Positions 1 through 10,326 are shown, numbered from the stretch's first letter. The stretch: 64,000 nucleotides of DNA from Symbiodinium natans (GCA_905221605.1 CAJNDS010000657.1:339501-403500), one strand, 5' to 3'. Numbers and translations: made by a program. The notes: generated by a model from the sequence alone, not told the origin.

Positions 1-527
1 CCCCTCAATCCTACACCTTAAACCTCGAAAAGCAACTGGCCCAAGATAATTCGTTTGTATGAGAAGTGGAGACCTTGCAGGAAAAAGAAGTGTGGTCTTA
101 GGTGGCGACAGTTTCCTGGCTCAATACTGCAAGGTCGCATGTAAACACGAGCCAGACAGTAACCCACATCCTCAAAACAGGCTTTGCGGGGACAGATTGA
201 AGGTCACTTAAGCTCTGCGGTTTAGGGTTTAGGGTTTAGGGCTTAGACCCTAAACCCCAAACCCTAAACCCTAAACACTCAAACCCCCAAACCCTGAACC
301 CCTAAACCCTAAATTCTTAAAACCCTCAACCCCGAAACCCTAAACCCTAAACGGGCTTAGGGGAGTGACCCTCCGAGTCTCCGGCAGGAGCATGCACTCC
401 TCCTCCAGCTGGTGGATTAAGCCTGTCTCAGGTTCCCTAGACCGAAGGGTAACCTAGGAATACAAAGAGGGTTCTAAGGGAACCTAGACCCTAAACAAAA
501 AAGGGGAATAAGTTCTTCATGTGATCA

Positions 528-669
528 CTTCTCTAAAATTCTGGTCCCTTTTTTGGCGTACCCTAAGTATTAGGGGGCCCCCTTATTACTAGTAACCCCC
601 TAAAGGGTTGCTTTTGGGGGTGCCCTAAAATATTCGGGGCGGCCTTACAGAAGCTATGATTTAGAGAAG
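528..669. mobile_element. Short inverted-repeat (MITE-like) element
   Basis: CTTCTCTAAA at the left end is matched by TTTAGAGAAG at the right end. The interior is not telomere-like and holds further small palindromes (AGGGGGCCCCC, CCCCCTAAAGGG). No clear target duplication is seen, so the ends are tentative. Confidence 0.4.
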
Positions 670-707
670 CGACGATATGACGCCGTAGGCCAAATTTGAT
701 GCCCTAA

Positions 708-810
708 ACCTTAAACCCTAAACCCTAAACCCTAAACCCTAAACCCTAAACCCTAAACCCTAAACCCTAAACCCTAAACCCTAAACCCTAAACCCTAAAC
801 CCTAAACCCT
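708..810. repeat. Uninterrupted CCCTAAA array
   Basis: About 14 nearly perfect CCCTAAA units in tandem. The array lies between unique sequences, so it is interstitial and not a chromosome end. Confidence 0.95.
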
Positions 811-2010
811 GAGCTGAGGTCTCTCTCAATCTCAGGCTTCCCTCTCACAACTCCGTAGACTCTAGACCACCAAGGGTTCAGTTTAGGGCTTAGAACCCTA
901 AACCCTAAACCCTTAGAGCCCTTACCTCCCAGAACCCCTAACCTCCTAACCCTACAACCGAAACCCTAAACCCTAAACCCTGATGATATGCCGGTTTGTT
1001 TAGCGAGTGAAGGAATTCGGCGCCTTAAATCCCCCTATACATACCCGAATACCCTCATTCCCCTGCTAACAGGGGATCCGACGTCTGGGCCCTGAATTTG
1101 AGTCCCCTGCTATATAACCCTTCTATACAGTCTACATTGTATGATCCCCTGAAGTCTCTTTAAGCAAGGATAAGAGACCAGACTAAGGGCCCATCAAACC
1201 TTACAACTACGAGCCAGCAGGATGAGCGTTAAGGGCTTACAGCTTATAGGGTTTATAGGGTTTAGAGGGTTTATAGAGCTTATAGAGCTTACAGGGTTTG
1301 TAAGGCTTATAGGGCTTTTAGTGTGCACGCTTTATAGGGTTCATAGGGTGGCCTTGTGGGGTGCATAGGGTTTATAGAGCTTGCGGGGTTTCTTTTGGGC
1401 GTATAGGGTTTTAATGGTTTATAGGGCTCATAGGGTTTCCAGGGCTTAGAGGGTTTTCAGGGTGGATAGGGCTGCTCAGGGTGCATAGGGTTTGCAGGAC
1501 AGGGTTTATAGGGTTTACAGGATTTGTAGTGTGGATAGGATTTAGGGCTGACAGCAACCAGGGCCATGGCTGTCCAGCTCCAGATGGTTCCTCAGGCTTG
1601 ATCACACGTTGGGTTTAGGGTTTGGGATTTAGGGCTCAGGGCTTAGGGCTTAGGGCTTGGGGCGTAGGGCTTCGGGTATAAGGGCAAAGACAGGCACTGT
1701 CTTCCGAAGCCTGTTGATTTAGGTGGTGTGGTTGGAAGGTCTCCAGAAGTACGAAACAGTAGAGCCTTGACCCAAACCATGCTGAGGAGGAGTCTCTAAT
1801 GCCAAGCGCCGACCCTGTCTTGCTCTGCTTTGTCGCCAGGGTTTAGGGTTCGGAATTATTGCGTCGGTTCATGCCACTGCTACAAACTGGGCGCGTGTGT
1901 CTGCGCGCTCTACACCGTAAACTCTAAACCCTAAACCCTAAACCCTAAACCCTAAACCCTAAACCCTAAACCCTGAACCCTGAACCCTGAACCCTAAACC
2001 CTAAACCCTA

Positions 2011-2018
2011 AACCCAAT
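2011..2018. repeat. Target site duplication, left copy
   Basis: AACCCAAT directly abuts the left end of the hAT element and recurs exactly at 10327-10334. It lies at the edge of a CCCTAAA array, so the insertion target was telomere-like sequence. Confidence 0.85.
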
Positions 2019-2537
2019 CTAGGTAGGGTTTGCGTGTTAACGTGCCGGCCGGTTAGCACGTAATCCGTTTTCCACGTATGTATTTCACGGCTCTGAGTAC
2101 ACATGTTGTTATTGGTGTTGCACATGCCCTGCTTGCTTGGTTTGTCACACGAAAGCTAGTCAAGCAAGGGTTTCAGGGGACTGGAAGCTTGCTCTGGATC
2201 TGGACACAGGAGATTTTCCTTCTCAGAAAGCTCGCCAGCGGTGACTGCCTTAAACAGTCGCGGGGCCCCTCTGTACACCCCAAGTCGCTGCTTTTGAAGT
2301 ATCAGAACAAGCACCGGCACAGCTTTTGACACATCAAACAGGAAGAGTGCCTTGCGTGATTCATGCTGCAATGCGCCACAAAGCTTCCGGGACGTTCTAC
2401 TCCCCCCAAACCCCTTCTAGATTCTACCCAGCGCGAATCCAGGTCTGCGCAGGCATCGCAAGAGCACACTAGTCACTGTCTATGACCTAGCCCCTAAAAG
2501 CCGACTACCGTTCAGGGCTTGAGGATCTCACCTGCCA

Positions 2538-3290
2538 CCGTTTGAAAAGCCTGGAAGCAGTACCTATGTAGCCTCTGTAAGGTTTAAAGGTGAAGGGTTT
2601 AGGTTGCATTGCTTAACCTTGGAACCTTCTCGGGTTTTAAGGTTTAACCCCTCCTCAGTTGTTGTTGGCAACCGTTTCCTTTTTCGGCATTTCAGGGACT
2701 GTAAGTTTCCAATCAAGGTTTTGGAGGGTCCAAAGTCCGGCCTAATGTCTAGAAGCAGGAGTCAGCCTGTGGTTTTGGGCAGGCCACACTAAGCTTGCCA
2801 CCGTTTCAGTGGCCTGGAACCTGTTGTTAGCTTGCCGCCGTTTTAGGGGCCTGGAACCAGTGCTCAGCCTCTGTTTTGTTGTATGGTCATGGTTTTGGGC
2901 AAGCCACAAAGCACCTTTCACACTGCATATCATTTAAGCTTGCCACCGTTTCAGTGGCCTGGAACCAGTACTTAGGCTCAGCGAAAGCAGGAACCAAAGC
3001 GAGCGTGTGTTTTGGCGGGTTGTGGATTTTTTTGTTTGTCGTCGTTTTAGGGGCCTGGAACCAGTACCCAGGCCTGCTTTGTTGTTTTGTCACGGTCTTG
3101 GGCTTGCCACAGCGCCTTTTAGGGTTTAGGGCTGCCGTGCAACTTCTCCTTTTTGGGGCTTGGGCCTGTTCTGGGCCTGTTCTGCGCCTGCAGTCCAGGA
3201 ATCCAGACTTTGAACCCTTTTAAAAGCCTGGAACCAGCACTCAGCCTCTACTTCTAGGGTTTTGGGCTTGCCACACAGCACCTTTTAGGA
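2538..3290. repeat. Hairpin repeat family in the 3' part of the hAT element
   Basis: About six copies of a unit with core CCGTTTCAGTGGCCTGGAAC, followed in several copies by a tail containing CAGCCTCTG and TTTTGGGCTTGCCACA. The core folds on itself (GTTTCA against TGGAAC). Related hairpins recur between the transposase exons. No gene is seen in this stretch. Confidence 0.75.
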
Positions 3291-3387
3291 TTGAGGGTTT
3301 GCCAGCCAATGTCTTTACGGAGGTTTGCCTTCTCCCATCGGCGTTTCAGGGGACCCAAAGTCAGAGATAGCACACGATTGTATGGAG

Positions 3388-3476
3388 AAACCAAAAGCTC
3401 GCCTCCGGGATTCGAACCTGGACATGAGCGGTCGACAGCCCAACACCTTAACCGCCCGACCATTGGTGCTCCTTAC
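3388..3476 (-). other. tRNA-like pol III promoter sequence (tRNA relic or SINE head)
   Basis: On the minus strand an A-box-like TGGTCGGGCGG (3452-3462) is followed by a perfect B box, GGTTCGAATCC (3408-3418), and a TTTT run about 15 bp further on. The T loop is intact. The acceptor stem does not pair and the anticodon stem (loop CTGTCGA, would-be anticodon GTC) is weak, so it is not a convincing functional tRNA. A tRNA-derived SINE head or a decayed tRNA fits better. Confidence 0.45.
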
Positions 3477-3932
3477 TGCCATAGTCTTTCTAGCAATTAA
3501 AACCAATGGAAGTGACTTCCCCACCAAGTAACCCTAAGCCCCTATCCTAAACCTGAAGGCTAAGCCCTATCTCAAGGGTTGATTGGATTTGTGCCTTGCA
3601 AGGTATCTGGACTTAGGGTTTCAAGTGGTCTTGCGATGCTCTTGCCCAGACGGCCGTGTCTGGAACTCTTTGGAGACTCATGAACGCCTCTGGACAAGAA
3701 AACAAGCAGGCACCAAAAGTCGTCGCCCTTGGAGACTCAGTCGTCGGAGTCTGAGCAACTCTCTGCTGAGGAACTGGAGCTGCTGGAAGTGGAAGCGGAG
3801 CTTGCCGAGCCCAGCGAGGGTGCGTCTGGAACTGGATCCGCCTGGAAGTTTTGGGCTACTTTTGAAGGTACTGAAACACTGTTTGGGCCATGCTTTATAG
3901 GGGGTGAAAGGGACTGAGAGTGAGGAAGGTGT

Positions 3933-4241
3933 TTAGGCGGACAGCGCCTCGAAATCCAAGCCAGCTTCCATTGGCCTGGCGTCTGCGTCATCCGAAAGAT
4001 CCTCCTTGTCACTGTCGGCCTCCATGTTCCAGTCCTCGTCATCCCAATGTCCGGCGCGTGTGTCGCAGTGCTTCCTCTTCTTGCCGCACGCTGCGAGTTT
4101 GCGGTACTTGTCGCAGATCACTGCGCTGGCAACCCGCGCATCCCAGGAGAAGTTGTTCTGAAGCACATTCCCGGTGGTGAACTTGACCAGGCCATTGATC
4201 CTTTCGGATGCGCTTTGCGAAGGCACACAGCCTGCCAGGAA
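3933..4241 (-). CDS. hAT transposase, C-terminal exon (dimerisation motif)
   Basis: The minus strand reads FEFLAGCVPSQSASERINGL and then continues through KFTTG to an acidic tail (DWNMEADSDKEDLSDD) and a stop at 3933. SASERINGL matches the conserved (S/A)SER core of the hAT C-terminal dimerisation region, which also closes the catalytic site in this family. The 5' limit is a guess from the open frame. It lies about 1.9 kb downstream of the previous transposase segment, and the H3-like gene sits between them. The acidic tail is unusual but follows without a break. Confidence 0.65.
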   Translation of the reverse strand, partial: FLAGCVPSQSASERINGLVKFTTGNVLQNNFSWDARVASAVICDKYRKLAACGKKRKHCDTRAGHWDDEDWNMEADSDKEDLSDDADARPMEAGLDFEALSA

Positions 4242-4811
4242 TTCAAAGGCTGTTTAGGGTTCTATTTGTGTGTTTCAAGGACTTGAAACGCTTTCAGGTG
4301 TAAGGTCAGGTGTAAGGTTCAGGGCATTCTCAAGGACGGTGAGGGACGAGCCTTTCTTTTCTCTGTTTCAAGGAGTCGAGAAGCTTTCTGCTCGCCAAAA
4401 CCGTCGCATGCACCCGCTTAGAAGGTTTCTGTGCAAGAAGCGACTTGCAAGCCATGCCTCTGGCCAGAGCCCTCACGAAAGAGCATGACAGAAGACCTTC
4501 ATTTCTGACTTTCAAGGACCTAAAAAGGCTGTTTGAAGCAGAGTTTGCGTTACAAGGGGCACGGGGGCTCAACACATGCCATTTCTGTGTTGGAACACCC
4601 TAAAACACCACCTGCCGGTTTGGGTTTAGGTTTGGGGTTTAGGGTTTCGGGTTTAAGGTTGAGGGTTGAGGGTTTAGGGTTTAGGTTTGGGGTTTAGGGT
4701 TTCACGTTTAGGGGTTGAGGTTGATAGGGTGTACACCAGTCCAGGACCGAGCTTTCAGGGCCTTAAAAGCTTCCGTTGATGGCTCTGGCGCCCTTTCAGA
4801 AGCTGCCCAAC

Positions 4812-5384
4812 CTAGCGCCTCTTTGCGCAGCGGTTCTTGGGGGCTGGATTTTTGGCAACCCTAGGGGTTCTTGGCTGCTTCTGCAAGCCGCTGAGAAACT
4901 TACGCTGCTTCAGAACACGCTGTCGGCGACTGGAGGGCGCCCTGTGCATCACTGCGAACTTGGCCTGGTAAAGCTCTATGACGCGGTGGCGGTCTGCGGC
5001 GCATTGCAGAAGCTGGATTGCGCTCGCCGACATGCCATCCGCAAGGTGTCGCAGCTGCACAAGGTCCACGCGACACACGCTGCTAGCACCACGGTGGTTG
5101 GCAAGCTTCTCTGCTGCAGCGATGATCTCGATCATTGCTGCTTCGGCCGCCGTCTGCAACGCCGCCATGCCCTTCATCTTTATGGTCAGGTCATTCCACT
5201 CCAACCCGTTCTCCTCGCAAAGACATGCTAGGATGGCTCTGACGAGGTTCCGGAAGTGCTTGCCCGGTATAGCGTGCTTGCCGGACTTCTGCTCTGTTTT
5301 GATCTCCTGGTCGGCGATCTCTCCTTGCTTGTATCCGCTTCTGGCTGCAGGCGCGGCCGCTGCCGGTTTTTTTTTGGGCGGCAT
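4812..5384 (-). CDS. Divergent histone H3-like protein carried inside the hAT element
   Basis: A single 190-residue frame. The N-tail is Lys/Ala/Pro rich (PPKKKPAAAAPAARSG). Residues about 40-115 resemble the H3 fold: GKHFRNLVRAI matches FQRLVREI of the H3 alpha-N/alpha-1 region, MAALQTAAEAAMIEII matches the alpha-2 helix VMALQEASEAYLVALF, and VCRVDLVQLRHL matches MPKDIQLARRI. Canonical H3 is about 136 residues; this one has a basic C-terminal extension of about 70 residues and lacks the ARTKQTARK tail. It starts at an ATG two bases after TGGCTCAAG, the 3' end of the dinoflagellate spliced leader. It lies between transposase segments on the same strand. It could be a retroposed copy of a host H3 variant captured by the transposon, or a chromatin-binding accessory gene. 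The H3 relationship is my alignment by eye. Confidence 0.65.
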   Translation of the reverse strand: MPPKKKPAAAAPAARSGYKQGEIADQEIKTEQKSGKHAIPGKHFRNLVRAILACLCEENGLEWNDLTIKMKGMAALQTAAEAAMIEIIAAAEKLANHRGASSVCRVDLVQLRHLADGMSASAIQLLQCAADRHRVIELYQAKFAVMHRAPSSRRQRVLKQRKFLSGLQKQPRTPRVAKNPAPKNRCAKRR

Positions 5385-5839
5385 GGCTTGAGCCAGGCTT
5401 CCCGATTATGCGCCTGTTTCGCAGCATGCTTTGCGCATGCCTTCCAACGCAGAAAAGCTGCAAGAATGCAGACATTACGCAGGGCCAAGGCGGCAGGGTC
5501 GAGGACCCAATGCGGGACAAACACCGAGAGCGGACACGACACACGTGGGCCCAAACGACCAACCGCTGGCACAGGCCGAGGCGTGAGAAACATGAGCCAC
5601 ACAACCCTAAAAAACTCCATGACCGGCCGCAGCCAGGCGAGAACAGCATTTCCCGACACCCCAGACCGTAAACCCAACAAGATTTACAGAACTCGAAAGT
5701 GTCATCCCTCGCAGGAAAGCAAGCCTCCGTCCCGAAAAAGAACCGAAAACCCTCAAACCAAAACCGTCAACCCTACCACAGGGCCGCCAACGGCTGTGAT
5801 TGTTTGGGTTTCGGACACAGTAGACCCTAAACCCGAGCC

Positions 5840-6135
5840 CCTGCGCTGCTTTGGAGAGCTCGAAACATAAGTTTAAGAATGACTTCTACTGCACAACTGC
5901 CACGGGACCCCAAACCCTGAGGCCGAACCCTCAACCCTGCCCCTTTGCTAGTTTGGGGAGCTCGAAACATCGCTAAACATAACTTCTTCTACAGCAGAAG
6001 CTGCCACGGGACCCCAAAACCTGAGCCCAAACCCTGAACCCTTCCATTTTTCCCTCAACCCTAGCCCCTTTGCTACTTTGGGGAGCTCGAAACATGGGTT
6101 GAACATAACTTCTTCCAGCACAAACTGCTACACGA
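5840..6135. repeat. Three tandem copies of a ~110-bp unit
   Basis: The unit begins TTTGGGGAGCTCGAAACAT, continues AACTTCTTC and CTGCCACGGGACCCC, and ends in AACCCTGAACCCT-like words. Copies begin near 5848, 5955 and 6074. It lies inside the hAT element between coding segments. Confidence 0.8.
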
Positions 6136-6303
6136 GTCCAGGCAAGCCAGGCCTGCCAAGCGAAGCATGATGTGGCAAAGCTCGGGAGCATCCAAATCAT
6201 GCGCGCACCAGAGCTGGTGCAATGGGATGGGGCGGCTGCGCTTGGGATTGGCCATGAAATCAAAGCCCGCGTCATCCCACCAGCTTGCCAACTTCCTCAG
6301 CAC
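6120..6303 (-). CDS. Possible hAT transposase exon
   Basis: The frame reads KLASWWDDAGFDFM, later LHQLWCAHDLDAPELCHIML. A WW pair before a helical segment is typical of the hAT region ahead of the SER motif, and position and strand fit. The resemblance is weak and the ends are unknown. Confidence 0.4.
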
Positions 6304-6397
6304 AGTTGCCGGCTTGGGGTCTTTGGAAAAAAGGGGTTGGTTTTGGTAATTCTGGGTGGGGGGATAGGGGTGTCAGACAAGCGTCCGCGGACAAAAG

Positions 6398-6580
6398 GAC
6401 CCAGTTTGTGTCATGTAGCTCCGCAGCTGGGCTCGCGCCTGCTTCTGACGCGGCTTCTCCTGGAAGATGCGAGGTATGATGTCCAGCATTGCCCGCTCCG
6501 CATGGAAGGCCAATGACCGGAAGCATTTTGCATCGTCCAAGCCAGAGGGCATGTTCTTGGTCGGATCAAACCCTGCCTGG
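6398..6580 (-). CDS. Possible hAT transposase exon
   Basis: An open, GC-rich segment, GFDPTKNMPSGLDDAKCF followed by AFHAERAMLDIIPRIF. It lies between the catalytic segment and the WW segment, and hairpin repeats flank it at 6600-6640 and 6716-6760. The codon use is gene-like and I recognise no motif. It is probably part of the transposase helical domain. Confidence 0.45.
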
Positions 6581-6885
6581 CAGAGAAAACAGTGGCTGAA
6601 ACAAGATTGCAAGCCCTTAAAACCTTGTTTTGACAACCATATGCGCTGTGTCGTCTGCTTGCAACAGGAATACGTCCTGGATGTGGGAACACTGCGAACG
6701 CTGCTGGTCGGCACATCAAAATGTTGTTTTGAACCCTTGAAACCAGTGTTTAGAACAGGGCACGACTTGCATGGTGCGCTCATAGCAGGAAGCGGTCCCG
6801 GAAGTTGAACAGTGCCGGTTCGTGGCATGAAGACGTTGTTTCAACCCCCTGAAACCAGTGCTTGCCCCTACATTTGGCCTCCAAG

Positions 6886-7841
6886 CGCATGGTTCCACGC
6901 TCGCGCACCTCCTCGCGGTACTTGATGACATGGAAGGGGTCCGCAAGGAAGGCGGCAACAGTCCAGTTGCTCATCAAAGCCTTGGCCATGTCGTTGTAAA
7001 GGCCGACCATTTTCTTCAGGTCCTGCTTCAGCGCCTCCTCGATGTCCACATCGTCTTTCGCACGCATCAAGCGGTAGCTGTAGCCCATGTTCTGGAATGC
7101 AGCGATTAGGTCATGCCTCAAGTCGATCAAATGAAGCAGCAAATGCGGCAAGGTCGCACTGGCTGCATCCACCAACCGCAATTTCCGCATGACGGGCTTG
7201 AGGATGGCCAGGAAAAACTTGGCCAGCTGCACAAACGCAGCCCGACTGCGCACAGCAATGCGATGGACGGCCTCCCAGTGCTTGAAGGGAGCGCACACAT
7301 TCTTGGCCTCGTCGGTCCGAAAGTATAAGAAGGCCGGCAGGTTCATCTGGTAGGCCCGCTTGACCTGCCTCATCACGGGGTAGTGGCGAGACTTGCGGAC
7401 CGTAACATAGAACACTGCGTGGCACTTCTTGCCTGCAGCGCGCGATCTGCGGCGAGCCTGCTTGGCTGCGAGACGTTGCAACGCAGCACGCACCCGCGAC
7501 TTCGAGGAAGCGAACTTCGTCAGGCGCTTGGCACAGTGACGTGCCCTGTCCAAGAGCTCGACGTTCTTCACGAGCTTCCCGAAGAAATTGTCCAGCGCGT
7601 GGAAAGCGCAGGGCAAGAAGGCGATGCTTGGGTACTTCTCTGCCAAGACTTTCATGGCAGCCTTGTTGACATTTGGGCTATCCATGACCACAGCAGCGAC
7701 CAGGTTGACCGGCACAGAGGGGGCCGGATGACCATCAACCTGCGAAAAGATGGCCTCGACGTACTCGGCTGTGTGGTCCGTGTCCTTCGGAACCGCACTC
7801 ATGTCCTCCGACCTCAAGAAGCGCTCCTCGCCACAGCCCAC
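6886..7841 (-). CDS. hAT transposase, second catalytic Asp region (DUF659 type)
   Basis: The longest clean transposase segment, about 315 residues. It contains LVAAVVMDSPNVNKAAMKVL, the second catalytic Asp with the following Asn typical of DUF659 hAT transposases, and then AFLPCAFHALDNFFGKLVKN, matching the C-x2-H region at the start of the family's insertion domain. The helical part follows (RRRSRAAGKKCHAV, KHWEAVHRIAVRSRAAF, LMSNWTVAAFLADPFHVI). The frame runs on past about 6886 into the hairpin repeat CACTGGTTTCAGGGGGTTG, where an intron probably starts. High GC at third codon positions supports coding. The first Met of the open frame (7841) is not the protein start; the chain comes from the segment at 8585-9050. 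Confidence 0.8.
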
Positions 7842-8189
7842 GACCTTGCGCTGTCAACGACTGGCTTGACTGGCTTTCAGCAAACGCTAATTGACCTGGA
7901 CACGTGTTTCAAGTAGCCAAAACTGCGTTTCAAGTAGGACAGCATCGTTTTGGTGGAGACACGCTCACAGTCCACTTGGAAACAACGGGCCACCGCTCCC
8001 GTCCGCGGAGAGGGGGAAAATCACGCGCCTCCACAACGTAGTTTCACGCTGTTTAACGAGTGGGCAAAGGACGAAATCCCAAGAGCAGCAGTAGCAAGCA
8101 AAATTGTAGGTTTCATGTGGGCAGGCTTCATGGCAGGAGCCGGCCCGAGTGGCTGGCAACCGTTTCAAGGATGCAAAACGTTGTTTCAA

Positions 8190-8570
8190 TTCCCAAAAAC
8201 AGTATTCAGCTGGAAGCAATTTTCTGCGGCAGGAGCTGCCCTGATTGTTTGGGAAACCTCAAAAACAAGTTTTAGGGGGCCCAAACTGCATTTGGGGTGA
8301 ACACACAGAAGCTGAAGCACTAGCTGGACCCATTCAAGCAATAGCAGGCAGCAGGAGCCGCCCTGAGTGTTCCGCAAACCTCAAAACCAAGTTTTAGGCA
8401 GCCCAAACTGCATTTGGGGCGAAGACACACAACATATAGCTGGACCCTGTGTCGCTTGCAGCAGTTTTCTGGGGCAAGAGCGGCCCGGAGTGCTTTGGAA
8501 ACCTCAAAAACAAGTTTTAGGTAGCCCAAACTGCCTTCCAGGTAAGTTCAAGCAGCCAAAACTGCGCTTC
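8190..8570. repeat. Three copies of a ~120-bp unit in a transposase intron
   Basis: Each copy carries GGCAGGAGC(C/T)GCCC, then GGAAACCTCAAAAACAAG and TTTTAGGNNGCCCAAACTG. The block lies between the two catalytic transposase segments and is presumably intronic. Confidence 0.75.
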
Positions 8571-8584
8571 AAGGCCAGCAACTG

Positions 8585-9050
8585 AGAGCGCCACAGCAGT
8601 GTTCAGCATCGACTCCTTGAACCTGCCCTCGGCCATCTTGCGGCCATCGACGGCCAAAGTCAAGTGTCGAACGGAAGCCATCCAAACAGACGTGTCGTGG
8701 ACTGCTGCAGCAGACTCCAGCGGGCGCATCTTGGCGAGATCCTTGCGTCCAGGTGGTTTCCATGGCGCAGAGCCCACAAGCATCTCCTGCAAAGTCTTCA
8801 TGGCCAACTTGAAGTGGTAGTTCTCCGCAAAGTTACTCGGAACACCGCCCGTGCTGAAAGCAACAGCCAGGAGGCGAGACACGTCCTTCTTGTTGGCCGC
8901 ATCCACTCGGTAACGGCTGGGATCAGTGAGTGAAGCCGACAAGATGTCCCAGTTTTGCTCGGCAGCATCACCCTTCTTTTTCCTCGGGGGAGCATCCGTC
9001 ATGGTGCCCATGTTGGACACATCGTCGCCAGCCAAGAACGCCCGGGCCTG
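8585..9050 (-). CDS. hAT transposase, first catalytic Asp region
   Basis: The segment reads APPRKKKGDAAEQNWDIL (nuclear-localisation-like), then LLAVAFSTGGVPSNFAENYH, matching the family pattern in which a small-residue stretch precedes the conserved N/F pair, then VRHLTLAVDGRKMAEGRF, which carries the first catalytic Asp in the usual position before the conserved Asn of MLNTAVALSVAG. It is followed, 0.7 kb on, by the second Asp segment in the correct order. The 11-bp tandem tract at its upstream edge is probably intronic. Confidence 0.75.
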
Positions 9051-9119
9051 GACAGACTTCGGACAGACTTCGGACAGACTTCGGACAGACTTCGGACAGA
9101 CTTCGGACAGACTCGGACA
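9050..9119. repeat. 11-bp tandem repeat (GGACAGACTTC)
   Basis: Five perfect GGACAGACTTC units and a shortened sixth. Three units make 33 bp, so the minus-strand frame stays open by chance through them. Confidence 0.95.
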
Positions 9120-9733
9120 AACTACCCGAAGCCGCAAGAGTATCAAGAAGGGAAGCTCTTGTGATGACATGTCACCAAACGTTCTTTTGTCACCGGCCTT
9201 CAGGTGCTCGACACAGTTGAGATCCGCCAGCTGCCCCACAAGATTGAGCGGCGGAGCTGTGCAGAGCGACACCCCGGCAGCATCGCCACTGGACCAAAAG
9301 CCTGCATGAGTCAGCGGCCAAGCAGTCCCTCTAACTGGAGAGCAAGCTGAAATCTCAGTTTGGAACCCCCCAAAGTCATTCCAAAGCCCACTACTGCAAG
9401 CAGTTTGGACACCTCACAACACCGATTCCTGATCAGCTTCGGCGCCCAAATCCCTTTCTGAGACCCCGAAACCAACTGGGCTGGACACCTACTGAACCCA
9501 AGTCTATGGGCAATTTCAACACTCCAAATCACGTTCATAGGAGCGTTTTCCAAGACGAGACCGATATTGACATCTCTAGAGACTTGAAAACTGTACAACC
9601 TCTTCCAGAAGCAGTTTCAACACTCCGAAACCCAGTTCCAGAACCATTGCGCACTGCTCAGACAAACTCTTTGCTAACGGCAGACTGAACCCCCCAAACT
9701 TGATCACTCGACTGTTTCAAGCCCCTAAAACAT

Positions 9734-10008
9734 GCAACCAAGAAGCTCTTGGGAAGTCCCGTGGGCAGATAATGCCGAGCAGCCCTGCGTGCATCACCGC
9801 TGAAAAAGGCCGGGCAATGCCTGCACTTGTATCGCCCGCACTTCGCCGTTCCTGGGACCTCAAAGCTCTCGTGGCCGCCGTAGTGCAAGTTGATCCTCTT
9901 GGATTCCCCAGGCTGCAGCAGCACGAGGTGACTTGGGACGAGCAGCTCCATGACATGCTTGTTGTTGCGATTGTCAAAGCCGCGGCGCCCCATGGCCTCG
10001 ACCCTCAA
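9734..10008 (-). CDS. hAT transposase N-terminal exon with BED-like zinc finger
   Basis: The open frame reads KHVMELLVPSHLVLLQPGES and later AKCGRYKCRHCPAFFSGD followed by ARRAARHYL. CxxC with a downstream His and regular spacing resembles a BED-type finger, the usual DNA-binding module at the N-terminus of hAT transposases. It lies nearest the right end of the element, as expected for the 5' end of a minus-strand gene. The frame then runs into CFRGLKQ, the element's hairpin repeat, so the exon probably ends near 9734. The start Met is uncertain. Confidence 0.6.
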
Positions 10009-10326
10009 ACAAGAAGATGCTCAGGCACTGGAAATCCCTCATGGGTCTTGTCTGCTCATGTGTTTCGCAGCTCTGGAACTTCTGTTCACAACTCCTGCTC
10101 TCCACTTGGGCCTGCCGTAGACGTCACACAGCCCATGTCAACAACGACAAGATTTCACGCCAGCTGTTACACGTGCCAGCATCGATTTCGGAATGATCGT
10201 TTCTGCTATAACACGTGCCGCTCGGGAAATGTTACACGTGGGAGCAAGTGAAATGAATCACGCTAACGTGGCAATCCGTGCAACGTGGCGTGCTAACGTG
10301 TAGCACGTCGTGAAATGCCTACCTAG

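Larger units (their letters stand above)
1..2010. repeat. Degenerate telomere-like repeat region
   Basis: CCCTAAA/TTTAGGG units and variants (CCCTGAA, TTTATAGGG, GGGCTTATAG) are mixed with unique spacers. Near 224-360 the orientation flips from TTTAGGG to CCCTAAA within 20 bp. 1230-1600 is a run of looser GGGTTTATAGGG-like words. I see no convincing exon; the reading frame at 1411-1605 is only the repeat translated. Confidence 0.85.
2019..10326 (-). mobile_element. 8.3-kb hAT-type DNA transposon
   Basis: The element starts CTAGGTAGG (2019-2027) and ends CCTACCTAG (10318-10326), a perfect 9-bp inverted repeat, flanked by a perfect 8-bp duplication, AACCCAAT. Eight-base duplications are the hallmark of the hAT superfamily. 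Both subterminal regions are rich in CACGT/ACGTG and TTAGCACG words in opposite orientation, as expected for transposase-binding sites. The interior encodes, on the minus strand, hAT domains in the right order: BED-like finger (about 9734-10008), first catalytic Asp region (8585-9050), second Asp and CxxH-like region (6886-7841), and the SASER dimerisation motif (3933-4241). It has no long TTTAGGG array, unlike its surroundings. It also carries an H3-like gene and many element-specific hairpins. Whether it is still active cannot be told: the exons lie in different frames and splicing is unproven. Confidence 0.85.

Noticed and set aside
1-2010. True chromosome end
   Set aside because: Arrays are short, change orientation and recur throughout the 64 kb between genes, so they are interstitial.
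3388-3476. Functional tRNA-Asp(GTC)
   Set aside because: The B box is perfect but the acceptor and anticodon stems do not pair.
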